Origin: Mucor racemosus
Taxonomy: Eukaryota > Mucoromycota > Mucoromycetes > Mucorales > Mucoraceae
Length of the DNA stretch: 64,000 nt
Direction of reading: 5' to 3'
Assembly (NCBI GenBank): GCA_027405735.1
Contig: JAPEHQ010000003.1
Span: 930,001 to 994,000, forward strand
Shown here: positions 1-12,828 of the stretch, piece by piece
Layout: each line of letters starts with the position of its first letter
Numbering within the stretch: position 1 is the first letter of the stretch
The notes under the pieces: model-generated
The model's input: the letters and a program-made list of their open reading frames with translations, nothing else
The model's database searches: none
Told to the model about the DNA's origin: nothing
Made by a program: the position numbers and the translations under genes

Positions 1-318
1 ACTACTTGTATCCGTTGGACGCGAGAGTGGATCATTAGGAATGGGTGAATTCGTTCGACTACTTTGACTTTGAGCCTTACTACTATTACTAGTGATAGTG
101 GGAGAAAAAAGCGGATCATCTGAAGCAGAGACTAGTGTTGCGTTAAGAGGATCTAAGTAATTTATAGATAGTTTGTGTTGGTTTGTGAATATACGTATTT
201 TTATTTGTGTAGTATTGAAAGAAACCCTCAACAAACAGAAAAACTCTCTCAATTAAACTTACGTACCATCGCCAAATAAATGACCATGTTTAGCTCTTTG
301 CTTTGATTTAAACGACAT
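1..318 (-). CDS. Unknown protein, N-terminal part (runs off window)
   Basis: Two exons are visible on the minus strand. Exon 1 (318-267) starts with ATG and encodes MSFKSKQRAKHGHLFGD, with the last codon split. A GTACGT donor lies at 266-261 and the acceptor TTACTTAG ends at 153. Exon 2 (152-1) continues in frame without a stop as a Ser/Thr/Asn/Pro-rich, probably disordered segment (for example SASDDPLFSPTITSNSSK) and leaves the window. The reading frame closes exactly across the 114-nt intron, which is the main support for a real gene. I see no recognisable domain in the roughly 68 residues available. The family cannot be named from this low-complexity N-terminus, and the function is unknown. 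Confidence 0.6.
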
Positions 319-2304
319 TTGCTTTATAATGCTCTCTTGTTTATATATAAAATAATAGAATAATAAAGAAAGGGAGAGAAAGATAGAAAAAGAACCCGAG
401 CTTTATTTTGTATAATCAGCTTTGCAATGGAGGAAATGGGGACGGAACTCTAAAGTATTAGAGAAGAAAAGAGTCGATGGAGGAGGGGTTGGCACGTGTT
501 TCATTAAACTTTGAATAAGGTAATTATGCAAACAAATAATCTTTAAAAGGCTGCGCAAGTTGATATAAATAACAAGTGCTAAGACAATCCAAACTACCCT
601 CTCAATATTTATTGCCATACATTCATATTAGGATATCAAATTGATCGTATGCCTACATGAAGTTTATCACTTTCCAGCAGTTAATTATTTATCGAATTTT
701 AAATGTAATGATTAGATAAAGAAACAACCGTCATAATATTAAATAGTAAATTAATAGATATTCGTATTTTTCGAAAAAGTATGAAATATGCATAAATTCT
801 GGGTTCGCTTATTGAAACAATTGAAATTTACGTTATTTTCAGTATGCATTTTCAACATGTTTATCACTTTTTTTTCAATAAAAAAAGTTCAAGTATTATT
901 TAAACATACTGGAGTTTAATCTACAATTAAGAAAATAGTCTGTTATTAATCAAGATGTTTAGAAGAAACTCTTTAAAGTCAAGTAATACGGTTTGCCAAA
1001 ATCGAGAAAAAATTGGTTGGCCGAAAAAAGTCTACATTTTTACTCAAGAGCAACAGTAGTGTGTTATAACATTTGAAGTATCATACTGCAGAGCAACTCA
1101 AGTATACAGATTATACGCATATTTTACTTGCTAATAAAAAGATTAATGCAGTTTTACAGATGTTAAAAATCAAGTACTACAGATTTTCTACTTTAAGTCC
1201 AGACATTCAGGATGATTGCAGTTGTATATGGAGATAAAGCAAAAATGAAATCTAGACAAAGTGTTATTGTATAGTTTTTTAATATAAAAATGAGTTGATC
1301 TCTTGCTTAAAATAATTAAAATTAAAAAGTATAATATAGTTAAATTTCTACAGGTAAGTTCAATTAGGTTAACACTTGAAATAATACCTGAAATTAATTC
1401 AGTCTTGTCCATCATCTCTAAATCCCAGTTTTATTCCATTTTAATCTTTTTCTCATATCGATCTAAATTTATTCTATTTTGTTTGAATTTATAAGTCAAA
1501 ACCTGTAGTTTGAAGATGGTATCACTATTCAAAATCGAATGATTGTAATCTCTGTATCTACACAACGAATTTAAAAATAGATTTTTGTAAGCTGAATTAT
1601 TATATTTATATATGATATTTAACATGGTCTAGTGTATAATGGTGCTATATAATCGTTTTATTTATAAATTTTGGTCTTTTTGCAACAGACTCGACGTTTA
1701 TTTTTTGTTATTTTTAGTTTCGGTATTTTAATGAACAATAAGTTTTTGTGTATTTTGTGCACAAACTTGGATAAGTAAATTAGATATAAAATACATCAAA
1801 AAGTGAGGATTTGATTTTGTTTAGAGAAGGTTACAGGATATGGATCTCGTACAGTACGTCAGTCATTTCTAGACATAATTCAGTTTTGGAAAAGAAACGA
1901 AAGAATCCTTTTCTTTTTGATAATAAACTTTTTCTTTTAATGGTACTACATTTCAAGGAGAAGGAACTTGGCTTTTGCTACACAAGAAATTTGCTCAGTG
2001 CAACATATGAAATAAAACTCCAATTATTAAATATGATCAAATCTACAAGTATTGTAGTGCAGAATTCAGTATAAATATACTTGGATTTACTTGGCTTTTC
2101 TTTCTTTTTTTTTTTTGCCTGTTCATTATATACCATCAAATCCTCCCTCTCTCTTTTTTTTTTTTTTTTTTTTTTTTTTTCTTTAAACACATTGCAGCAA
2201 CTGGATTTGCTGTCAAAACGTATATCAATTATAGTACAGTTAACAATCAATAACTTGCTTTATATTTACTACTATTACATAATATATAATTATAATACAA
2301 TACT
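319..2304. other. Intergenic, AT-rich, no gene recognised
   Basis: About 2 kb of very AT-rich sequence between the divergent gene at 318 and the gene at 2305. Short open frames here are low-complexity and show no splice structure or family resemblance. A T homopolymer of roughly 27 nt lies near 2154-2180. Confidence 0.6.
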
Positions 2305-3551
2305 ATGGTGACCTACAATAAGATTGTAAATATTCAATTAGTATTATATATAATGTCAATTGCTAAATTACACATACATAGGTTCGACGTATAACAGAAA
2401 CTCGCTGGTCGAAACTGTATATCATGATGGCTTTACTTCAATGTATCTTTATTATAACGCTTCAAGCATTCATTTGCTCACAAAATACATTACAAGCAGA
2501 TCTATTACCAGAATCAGAAGACGATTCAAATATATTGTCCTCAACGACATCCAATGCAGATACGATTACAGTCAAAGCAAAAGATAGACTAGGTCGAATT
2601 AAATGGGAGAATATCGCATTTATGGGCTTTCAAGCTTGGTTTTTTGGAATGGCTGTAGATGCAGTAAGAACGATTTAAGATTTATATTTTACAACGTTTG
2701 TTTAATCAAATTTTATAGACTGTCTATCAAAATACAGCTGAAATCTTGGTGTTGGCAGTACTAAATTGTTTTTGCGCTATCCTTGGAGCATTAGAAGTTG
2801 TAGACGGTGTTAAATGGTTGAATCAATTAAAGCAAACTCAATACGAAGTTTGGCCATTAGCTAATGCAGAAAAGATGGAAATTGCTTTAGCTGTTATTAT
2901 TCTTGCTTTTGCTATTGTCATGTCCTATCTTAGTTATGAAATGTCTAAACAATTTGGTTGGAATATTTATAAAAAGATTGGTGCAGATGTTCGCATTCAA
3001 AAAATGTACAGAATATTTCAATTCTTTGTATTGGCATTGAAGATTGATATTTTTACTGAATTTTTGATTTCTATCTTTTATCTCATTCAATTTGCCATCA
3101 AAGAAAATGGGTCTAGATGGGACGCATGGATTCAACTTGCAGTAACTATTCTGATGCTTCCAATGTTATATTTTGCAAGAACAGCAGGAAGTACAGAAAG
3201 TCAAGGACGTATGATTATTTTTGTATGTTTCCAAGCTATTGTTATTATACACTTTGCTCTAGTGTTGGACCAAACATTTCAACCTAATAATAATTGGTAC
3301 ACTTGGATTACATTTGGTATGCAGGAAGATATAAAATTAATATATTGGAATTTTATTAATTTTCTTAAATAGTTTGGATTGGTATCGCAGTTGATATTGC
3401 AACAATAGTGCTTGGTATTCTTGCAATGAGGAACTTTGATCAAGGATTAAAACCCTATGTTCAGAGAGGAATCGCAAACAAGCAAAAACATCATGATTTA
3501 GAATTAAGCAAAACCAATACAACTGACACATGGCAAATTGATGATAGTTAG
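2305..3551 (+). CDS. UPF0658-type Golgi multi-spanning membrane protein
   Basis: Four exons: 2305-2325, 2382-2663, 2719-3316, 3373-3551 (359 aa). The start was chosen by splicing. A 7-codon first exon (MVTYNKI) followed by a 56-nt intron with a TGCTAAT-like branch site puts VRRITETRWSKLY in frame before the first hydrophobic segment, whereas the internal ATG at 2424 would begin inside that segment. The protein is mostly hydrophobic, with several predicted membrane helices (about residues 20-40, 85-130, 160-185, 205-260, 275-300, 310-330). It contains WENIAFMGFQAWFFGMAVDA and ends in a short hydrophilic cytosolic-type tail. The overall pattern fits the fungal UPF0658 family (S. pombe C23H3.04 group), whose molecular function is not established. 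Its 3' end is 85 bp from the convergent septin gene. The family call is from memory of the pattern; multi-pass membrane topology is clear. Confidence 0.72.
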
Positions 3552-3636
3552 ATATATTTATAGTGCGTAATAAAGATACAAAATAATGTGTTAGAAAAAA
3601 ATGCATTTATAAAGTACAAAATTATATAGTTTTTTT

Positions 3637-5036
3637 TTAAGCAAATGGGGGGAAAGCCTTTGTTGGAATAGCATTGGCGCTATTGGTGGTAGATAAAGAT
3701 TCTTCACTAACAGGAGAGCTTATTTCAGTACTTGGGCTTGAGACAGCACCCTTCAATGCCATTAATTGATTTGCACGGAATGTCTCATAATGAACCATAG
3801 CAGTTGTTTCAACTAAATCTTGTAAATGTGTTCTAGTTAAAAAGTTGCGCAAATGAATAAATTCACAGTGATTTTCATCTTCAACAATGATTGTTCCCCA
3901 TCTATTTTTACGCCCAATAACTGCTTTTCCATCGACAACAACTTGTCTTTCTGAGCCTACAATAGCAAAAGGGAGAAGTTGCTATAGCATAAATATTAGT
4001 ATATTGAATATTATTGAAATGAAAGTATATACACTCACTCGAATACTAGCATTTAATGCACGCTCTTCATCATCATAATCTTCTGTGGTATCATAAGGAT
4101 ATAAATCAATATTGTGAAAAGCTAATTCAGCATTAATTCTTTGCTTGAATGCATTACGCTCCTCAAGTGTAAGTGAATCAGATTTTGCAATGACAGGTAC
4201 TACATTAACTACTTGAACTAATTTTTTGAGGACAATTACATCAATTGGCTTTAAACTATTTATGATAAATTATTTAGTTTTATATTGGTGTAACTTGTAT
4301 TTAGCAAAAACTTACGAGTGACCAGAAGGTGCAATGAAATAAAGGCAACAATGAACTCGATTATCTTGAATAACCTTTTCACGCTGAGCGGTTAACTCTC
4401 TACGAAGATAAGCTGAATGTTGATCTTTAACATATTTAATAATAGGCTCCCAACTACAAAAAAAGAAAAAAAAAAAAAAGATGTTAGTATACAACGTACC
4501 CTTAATTTTAACTAAATTTCTCCATTCCCCATCTCAATCTATTTACCAATTCTCGTTATCAACCTGATCACCATAACCAGGAGTATCAACAATATTTAAT
4601 CTCAGGCGAACTCCATTTTCCTCGATGACTATAATAAGCATGTAAGAATGTTTATTCCACTGTAAATCTGGATGAGATAATTTACCATGAGATGCAGATT
4701 CAATTTGGGTTGTTTGTTTATGTAAATCTTGTACGTTTTGACGACCTTTGCTATCAATAAGATGTGAAGCAAATAAAGTATTGACTAGTGTTGATTTTCC
4801 CAAACCAGTTTGGCCTTTTTTTTACATCGTACATGTGTTATTATACTATATTTACATTCATTCATGTTTTAAAAAACGTACCAACTACCATCACATTGAA
4901 TTGAAATCCTCTTTTAAGTGATTTCTTTTCAATTTGTTGAGTAATTGTATCGAAACCAACATAACTATTTAAAGCTGTCTAAACATTTTGAAATGTAAAA
5001 AATAAATATTCAAGGGATTTTTTCACTCGTTTTTAT

Positions 5037-5083
<47 letters not shown>

Positions 5084-5111
5084 ATTATACCTCTTGAATT
5101 GATGTTGACAT
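3637..5111 (-). CDS. cdc10: Septin, Cdc10 class
   Basis: Six exons on the minus strand: 5111-5091, 4978-4882, 4814-4547, 4453-4316, 4255-4039, 3981-3637 (361 aa). All joins keep frame. The product is a GTP-binding septin, a subunit of the septin filaments at the cell cortex and septum. Near the N-terminus [15 protein letters not shown] and [10 protein letters not shown] match the Cdc10/Spn2 group closely. The P-loop GQTGLGKST spans the exon 2/3 join, and the G3 motif VDTPGYGDQ and septin element NENCWEPIIKY follow. The C-terminus lacks the coiled coil of Cdc3/11/12-type septins, which also fits Cdc10. The first exon is only 21 nt (MSTSIQE), and a 41-nt homopolymer follows its donor site closely. 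The gene lies downstream of smc1 on the same strand and converges with the UPF0658 gene. Confidence 0.93.
5040..5080. repeat. 41-nt T homopolymer inside cdc10 intron 1
   Basis: A run of T on the plus strand (A on the cdc10 sense strand) starts about 10 nt inside the first intron of cdc10. The run is long enough that its exact length is likely to vary or be mis-sequenced. Confidence 0.9.
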
Positions 5112-5415
5112 TATAGTTTAATAGATTTATATTTTGCTGTATATTAGAAAAAGAAGAAAAAGGAAAGAAATAGAGAAAAAGAGAGAAAGAGAGAATTAAA
5201 AGCGAAAAATAGGGGAGCTCAAAGAATAAAAAAAAAAAAAAGGGACAACAAAAAAACAGGACAGGGAGAAACAGAAGAGCCCTCTCTTTCTTGTGTATTC
5301 TCTCTCTCTCTCTCTCATTTTGATTTGTCTGGACATGTATCATATTAAAAAAAACCATCATCAGAGACTAAAGAAAACATATCCCTTTTATTACATATAG
5401 GAGAATAATACAGAT

Positions 5416-8400
5416 TTAATTTTGATATTGGTCCAACTAAAAAAAAACCAGCAATGTTAGTCAAAAAATCTCGATAAAATAGCGTTAAATTTACCATCAA
5501 AGTCATTGATTTACTGGAATTAATATCTTGATCTCGATAAATACCGACTAAACTTTCAGCTTTTTCGTATAAAGTATGTTTGAGTGAAATAACAATAAAT
5601 TGGAAATCAGGTGTTGCATGTTGTCGAATGTAGTTTGCAACAGTACTAACATTGGTATTATCAAGTGCTGCATCAACTTCATCCAATACAAAGAAGGGTG
5701 AAGGTTTAAAGCTATGAATGGCAAACAATAATGCTAATGCTGCTACACTCTTTTCTCCACCAGATAATTGTTCCATGTCTCTAAATCTCTTCATTGGTGG
5801 TAATGCGTGATATTTAATGCCGTCAAGATAGGGTTCATCTGTATCTTCTGGAGTCAAATAAGCTGTTCCACCTAATGTAAATGTCGCATTTTTTGTAAGA
5901 TCTTTGTATACTGTATCAATCTTTTCTGAAATATGACTAAATGCATTAATAAATGCAGAATATCTCTTTTGTTTGACAGCATTAAATGCTTCTTTGGCTT
6001 CTTTAGCAGCTGATCTTGCGTTATTAAAGTCTTGCTCGGCTACCTTGAGTCTTTCGTTCACACCTTCTAATCTTGCAACTGCCTTCAAATTGGGTGCCAT
6101 TTCCTCAATCTCTTCTCCGTACTTCTTTATTTGCTCTTGGAATTCAAGATCTAACTTTTGGCTATCATCTTGACGTTGAGTTTCTCCGAGTTTAGAGAAA
6201 TCGACTTCAACTTCCCAATCAGTAGATTGAATTGACATTTGAGATATAGGTACATCTAAATCCATATCATTGCCGGTATTGGTGCTGGTGTTGGTGCTTA
6301 CACTCTCTGTAACAGATGAAGCATCGGAAACTGACTCATTATCATTTTGACCGTTGGATCTTTGTGTATTGTCTTCAATAATAATATCATCCATAGAACC
6401 ACGAGTTAAAGGTAAATTGACACCTTCTAATTTACATTTTCTAAAGATGGCAACACGTTCAGCACGAACCTTTTCATATTCACTTTCAACTGTACGGAAT
6501 TCTCTCAACATTTCTTCAACATTTTTACCCTTTGCTTCAAGTGCACGACTAACTTCATTGATTTCAATTTGCTTTTGTTCCTCCAAACGGATTTGTTTCT
6601 CCAAATCAATTTGATAAGATTGTAATTTAGATTTCAAAGTTTGTGTCTTTCCAGACATACCAGCTAAATCAGCTTCTAATTTAGACTTTGCTGAAGCATC
6701 ATTTGCCAAATTGGTTTCTAATTTCTTCAAACGTTCAATGAGTTCATTTAATTGATCTTTTTCAAATGAAAGTTGAGTATCCAATCTTGACTTTTGAGCA
6801 GAGAATTGGGCACGTTGCTCAGTTACTTCGTCAGATACACCGTATTGCATAGCTTCATAATCACGAATATTAGGTACATTGATCTCGGCACAGAAATCCT
6901 CAAAGATGTGATCTTCTACTTGAGCAATTTGTTCTTGCACCTTTTGGATATTAACTTCAAGTTGATCCAATGCATGTTTGGATTGTTCATAAGGTTGAAT
7001 AGCTTGAGCCAAGTTTTTACGAGTGTCTTCAAGAGTGCCGTGAAGACCTTCAATTCTTCTTTCAAGTGTGATCTATATTGAAATTTGATTAATATCTTTA
7101 TAGCTAAAAGCAATGCTATGTTATTACCAATTCTTCCTTGAGCGTATTCAATTGACTATTAAGATTTGAACAGTCGCTCTTGGCTGAATCTTCAGCACTA
7201 CCCATACGCTTAGTTTTACTGATGTGATTTAATTCTGCTAAAAGTTTATCTCTGTTGCGCATCAATTCTATAAAAAGAAGCGTTAAATAGCTATAGCAAA
7301 ATGCACAATTCATGGTTTATATAAATGTACCTTCGACATCGCTTTGTTGCCATTTCTTTGTAGCTTGTACACCACCTTGACCACCTGTCATTAAACCACT
7401 TTGATGAATAACAGAACCATCCAATGTAACAGCTAAAACAATACAAATCATTTGTTAATTTTTTCCGTCTAGCATAAAATTACTTGCAATCAAACTTACT
7501 TCTAACATTTTCATTCATTTCAAAACAAATTTGTTTAGCAATGTTGAGATTATCACAAATCAAAGTACTTGCACAAGCATATTGAATAACACTTTCATAT
7601 TGTTTATCAAACTTCAAGACATCGAATGCAAGACGAGCACCTTTGACAAAATTACGATAGCGATCATTAATTGGAGGTAATGATAAAGAATGAATAGGCA
7701 AGAAGGTAGCTGTTCCAACATGTTGTTCTCTCATGTATTGAATACATTCTGAAGCAGTTTGCTCATCTTCAACAACGATAGCATCCATATTTCTTCCCAA
7801 AACAGTGGCAACAGCTGAATCGTATTTACGTTGAGTTGGTTTACATAAATCTGATAATTTACCATGCACATTAGGATAGATTTGCTTTAAAGTGGCAATA
7901 CTTTCATTGAATCTAGTATCCTTGTCAGATTCTTGTTGAGTAACACTAGCTTCCATTAATTTGTTCAAGATTTCTTGGAGTTTTTCATTCAATTGTACTT
8001 CCTTTTGATGAGTAGTAGTACGTTCAGTTTCAAGTACCTTCAATTCAGATTGACGAACACTCAAACGCTCCTGAATATGTTCTGCTTCATCAGTTAATGC
8101 AGCCTTTTCTTCATTCGCTTGACGCAAATCATCAACAGTTTCAGATTCGGCTAATTGAAGCTTTTCAATCTTGGATTTTTGATCATCAATGCGTTGCTTT
8201 TCAGTTTTGAATTGACGTTGATATTGTTGCAACAAATGTTGTTCTTCAACTGCTTTGATACTGACTTCTTGCTTTCTTCTCTCATAATCCATCAATTGAG
8301 CACCTGTCAAAGTAGGGCCATTGGTCAATCCGGATGTAGGAAGAGATTCTTCATATTGCTTTTCAGTATAGTTTAATAATTCGATGTCTTTTTCAAGTGT

Positions 8401-9558
8401 AGCTACAACTTGTTCTTGTTGTTGACCATCACGCTTAACGCGCTCGATGCTTTGTTCAGTTTGTTTCATCTTCTTTTCTAAATGAGTAATCTTTTCCTTA
8501 TTACTGATAGCAGTAGGAAGCTATTTTGAATGCTTTTAACAATTGTCTCTATAAATAATTTTCTTTCTCTTTTACCTGATCATCTAATTCTCTGTTGATT
8601 TTACGGATATGCAATTCACATTTGATCTTTTCTCTGTGGATAAGAGCCTTCTCCTCTCTTGCCTTCTTGAAATTGTTTTCCATACCAGCAACTTCAAATT
8701 GAAGATCATCTTTATCTGAGTTCTTGGTTGCGCTCTCTTCCTCCAAAGCCTTGGCCTTTTCTTCAACATGGAAAAGCTTCCAAAGTAAATATTGAACAAC
8801 AAGATCACGCTTATCTACTACTAATTTCTCAAATTTTTCTGCTTCTTCTTTTTGTTCTTCATATTGTTTGATTTCAGCTGCAATGCCGCGCTTCTTGTTG
8901 AAAGTATGTGCACTTTCTTCAATAGCTTCATCCCTTTTTTGTTTCAAATCTTCATATTGATCTCTATAATCCCAGGAGCCACTGACTTGTTCAATCAAAC
9001 GAGTCAAATCTTTAGGGTTTTGACTAGCTACTGATTCAACATCGCCTTGGAAAACCAAAAAGTTTTTAGCTTTAACAAGAATGTTTTCTTTTTCGAGTGC
9101 TTTGTTGTAATCAGTATATTGAACAATTTTATCATTGATACGGTATTCAGATTGTCCATTGTTATTGATACTACGCATGAATCGAACTTGACGACCTTGA
9201 TTAGTCTCATAAACTGCAGTGACATAAGCTCTTCTAGGAGCACGTCCGCTTGATGTAGTTTCGTCTCCTTTACGTAAAGCTTCAGAACGATAAATCATAT
9301 CCTTCAAATTTTGAGAACGTAAATGGCTTGAATGTACACCAAGAACAAATGAAATGGCATCCATAAGATTCGATTTACCTAAATATAACAATGAGTGTTT
9401 GCCCTGTCAGAAAACCAAAAAAAAAACTGTAAAAATGTATATCTCTTACCTGAACCATTAGGACCAATAACGCTAGTAAATTGGTGGAAAGGACCAATTG
9501 TTTGTTGACCTTTATATGATTTGAAGTTTTCAACTTCGATACGAATTAATTTACCCAT
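5416..9558 (-). CDS. smc1: Cohesin subunit SMC1
   Basis: Seven exons on the minus strand: 9558-9450, 9378-8576, 8520-7500, 7432-7331, 7267-7128, 7072-5495, 5436-5416 (1257 aa, normal for SMC1). It is an ABC-type ATPase of the cohesin ring. The N-terminus [17 protein letters not shown] is SMC1-like. Walker A (GPNGSGKSN) is split by intron 1. Two coiled-coil arms flank the hinge (about residues 500-650, including [17 protein letters not shown]). The C-terminal head carries the signature [16 protein letters not shown] near residue 1160, followed by the Walker B/D-loop [15 protein letters not shown]. The last exon is only 21 nt and encodes LDQYQN plus stop. I preferred it because the donor GTAAAT and acceptor TTTTTTTTAG are good and it restores a usual SMC1 tail; reading through adds an unrelated tail. 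Confidence 0.95.
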
Positions 9559-11038
9559 ATCTTTTTAATGAAATAAAAAAGAATAGTTAAAGAGGTATAG
9601 GCGAACCGCGTTGAATTGAGCTTTTTGAAATATAACCCCCCTCCTTTCAAATGATTGACATACGCGACGCGCCCTTCACCTTTTTACAACTCCATCAATG
9701 TTACTTCCTGCTCTTGAAGCTAACCCAATAAAAATTGATTTAAATTGAAGTAGCCCCTTATTAATTCAACAATACACGCTGTTGTTTGCAATTTATTTCG
9801 ACTAAAAAAATTAGAAATTACATTTTAAAGTGTTATTAAGCAACGTTGCATTAATTTTTATTATATTCATATATTTCTTTGAACGAAAAAAACTCTTTAA
9901 AGTTTTATAATGCCTAATCAAATTAGGAATATTCCAAATGCCGATAAATATTCAAAGTTAATTTTCTCTCATCAGTTTGGTAATTTCGGGTCCTCTGACT
10001 CATAAAAAAAAAGTATATCTGTTTATTCATAGCCTCTATTATTAAAAATAAACTGAATTTGACGTATTTACCATATCCAATATGATAGCAGATCTTTTCC
10101 TAATGACCAGTGGACCTGTTTTTTGAAATGCAGAATTACTGCATTGAGCCTGAATACATCTACTTTGCACTACCGTTGAATTTGTTTTTCTTTATTTTTT
10201 CATTTACTCAACACTCGATATCATCAAAAATAACAAAAGTATAGCTTTAAATAACTTTAAACATAATAAAATACAAGCTAAATGCCACGGTTTTTGAAAA
10301 ATCAGTCCAAAATCAGTACTTTCAATGCTACATTTTGCTAGTTTGGGGCAATCTCTGACGCTCAAAGACATACCAAACAATTGCTACTGTTGTACTGATT
10401 CATTCTAATGCATTATTATAATTTTTCTCAGACAATAATTTCAACTCGATTTTCCCCTTACCATTCCTCATCCAAAATCTCAATTTTGACGAAATTCAAT
10501 TTTTCTGTCAAAAAATGAAGCTTTTTACTAAGGTATATGTTAGAGCCATATGACCCGAATTTTTATATCTTTGTTGTGAAACCATTTATTTTAAAGTTGT
10601 GTGCTAAGTTTTTGGTCATTTTCTTAAAAACTAAACTCTTACTTTTTTTATCATAACGAAAGTTTCTGTGATACAAAATTCAAAAAACAAATACCATAGT
10701 ATGGCAAAATACATTTTACATACTTTTTGTTAGTACATACTGTTAGGTTTTATAATTATAGTAATTGGAAAAATTCTTTAAAGATTATATTTTTCGAAAA
10801 TGTCGACTCGGATCATTTTTTGTTTGCTTTTGTGATTTACGATTTCAACCTCCGTGATTTCTTCTCATTGGCTGAAATTCACCTTTTCGAGAGCATAGGC
10901 CCTTTCCCTCTTCAAATGATTATAAAAATGTTCAAAATAACACAAATAAGGATTTATAGTAATGTACATGTTGTTTCTTTTATTATAGTATAGTACATAG
11001 AGTCATAATTAGTTTAATCTTCTACGTTTGTTGTCTAG
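9559..11038. other. Intergenic region upstream of smc1, downstream of zpr1
   Basis: About 1.5 kb without a credible gene. The part from about 10330 to 10830 is an old dispersed repeat (listed as repeat P) related to 47320-47790. Confidence 0.6.
10330..10560 (+). repeat. Dispersed repeat P, copy 1
   Basis: Shares a collinear series of words with 47320-47520 in the same orientation: a GCGCTC/GACGCTC AAAG CATACCAAAC segment, a GATTCATTCT block, TTGAACTCGA/TTCAACTCGA with TTACCATT, then AAATTCAATTTTT and TTTTTACTAAG. Similarity continues weakly to about 10830. It is clearly diverged, so an old element. The type is unknown and no terminal repeats were found. Confidence 0.6.
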
Positions 11039-12524
11039 TCAGGCGGTTTCGGATTCTTCCTCCTTTTTAGTAGTAGTGGCACCTTCTTCATAGTTTTCCA
11101 ACTTCATGTCATTCAAACCCAAGTCTTCATTAACATCCCAACTACGCTCATAATCTTCAATAGACATTTCTGGGTCTGGGTCAGGGGCATAAAGGTTTTG
11201 AAGGTATGAGTTGGATAAAGGATCATCAATAACGAGGGTAACAGGCATCATCTTTCCGTCAGCAACACGAGTCAAATTATTCAAGAAACGAGCCCATCTA
11301 TCCTTACCAGAATCAGTACCAGAATCACCTTCAATAAAAGGTGCACGATCACGAAGTTCAGAGTGAACTTGTCTAAGCAAACCTTCAACGGTTGTGAAAC
11401 GACCACCCAATGTACCTTGAGTCAATTCAAGATCGATTTCAGGAATACTCAAACCACATGTCTCAGATTTGAGAATATCTCTTGACAAATCCTCCATATC
11501 AGTGATTTTAAGTGTAATACGCTTACCCTTATCAGAGATGGGACCACCAGCCTTAACTTCGTTACTCTTATAACCACAATGTTCACAGTTAGTAGCCATA
11601 ATAACAACTTCTTTGAAATGAGGAATCTCCATAATGTGCATGTTGGTGGCACAAGGAGAGTTACAACTAGGACAATTGGCAGGGAAAGACATGACTTCGG
11701 GGATACCTGTCTTTTCATTCACCATTTCGGATGCAGTACCGGAACGTTGAAGAGCTAAAGCAGCAGCTTGCTCAGCAGGTGTTTGTTGATTTTCGGTTTG
11801 GAGACCAAGGAAGGCTTGTTGTTCGGGAGTACGAGTGTACCATCTCAACTTGATTTGAGAATCTTGGTTGGGAAGACACTTGTTTTCAACATATGAATTA
11901 CCAGAGGGATCATCGAGCTTAAGAACAAAAGCATTTCCTTCTTTATAACCATTCAAAGTGGCAATAATTTCTTCGATTCTGTTATAAACAGCCTCATCGG
12001 TGGCTTTACGGAGAGGTTGACCAGCAGATAAATCATCAATGACATTATCGACTAAACCTTCGACAGTTGTAAGAAGACCACGGTTGTTATTGGCAGGGAC
12101 CTCTAAATCAAGCTCCTCGAATTTTACAGAACAATAATCAGACTTAACTAATTGACGATTCATATCCTAATATAATTTTATCAATTAAACATGCCTGAGA
12201 AAACCTTATTAACAATGCTACTTACATCTTTAGATTGAATGGACAAACTAATGGTATGGCCTCTTTCGTTGACGACACCAGCACTTTGAAGTTCATTGTT
12301 ACGGAAACCACAATGAGGACATTCAAAAGCCATAATGATAATTTCCTTAAAATGAGGAATCTTGGAAAGAAGGATACGAGTGATACCCTAAATTGTCAAA
12401 TGTCAGCTAAAATATACGACTCAAAACCTCCAAATTAACCTACGTTTTCTTCACATTTCATACACAAACTCTCAATTTCAGTAGGCTTACTTTCACTGAG
12501 ATCAACAAAAATTGGTTCAGACAT
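11039..12524 (-). CDS. zpr1: Zinc-finger protein ZPR1
   Basis: Three exons on the minus strand: 12524-12444, 12387-12226, 12166-11039 (456 aa, close to the usual ~460). ZPR1 is a conserved eukaryotic protein with two C4 zinc fingers, each followed by a ZPR1 domain. It is known to bind eEF1A and act in its folding and in nuclear transport. Finger 1 is CMKC ... CPHC, split by intron 1 (residues ~22-52). Finger 2 is CPSC ... CEHC with NMHIMEIPHFKEVVIMA between them (about residues 245-280). The two halves are visibly internal repeats: PHFKEIIIMAFECPHCGFRNNE versus PHFKEVVIMATNCEHCGYKSNE. The C-terminus is acidic. The N-terminal exons place the start at MSEPIFVDLSE, giving a complete first finger. 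Confidence 0.95.
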
Positions 12525-12828
12525 TTTATATAATAATCAGGTAGATGAAAGAGAAGATGCCTATGGAAAAATATTTTTACAAAATTTATATACAAATGTT
12601 CTACAGAAGGACCGAGAATGATTTTTTGCCTGAAAAGCAGTCATTTTACTAATACATTTTCCTTTGACAGGCTTCTACCACTTGTCAAAATGCATAATCT
12701 GAAGCAAACCCTAACCAAAATAAAAAATATACTAGCATTCTACAGATATTACAGATTATGTCTAGTAAAAAAATTCCTGTTTATAGTGATTTTTTGGGCT
12801 TGAAAAAATTATTTAAAAATATACTTTA

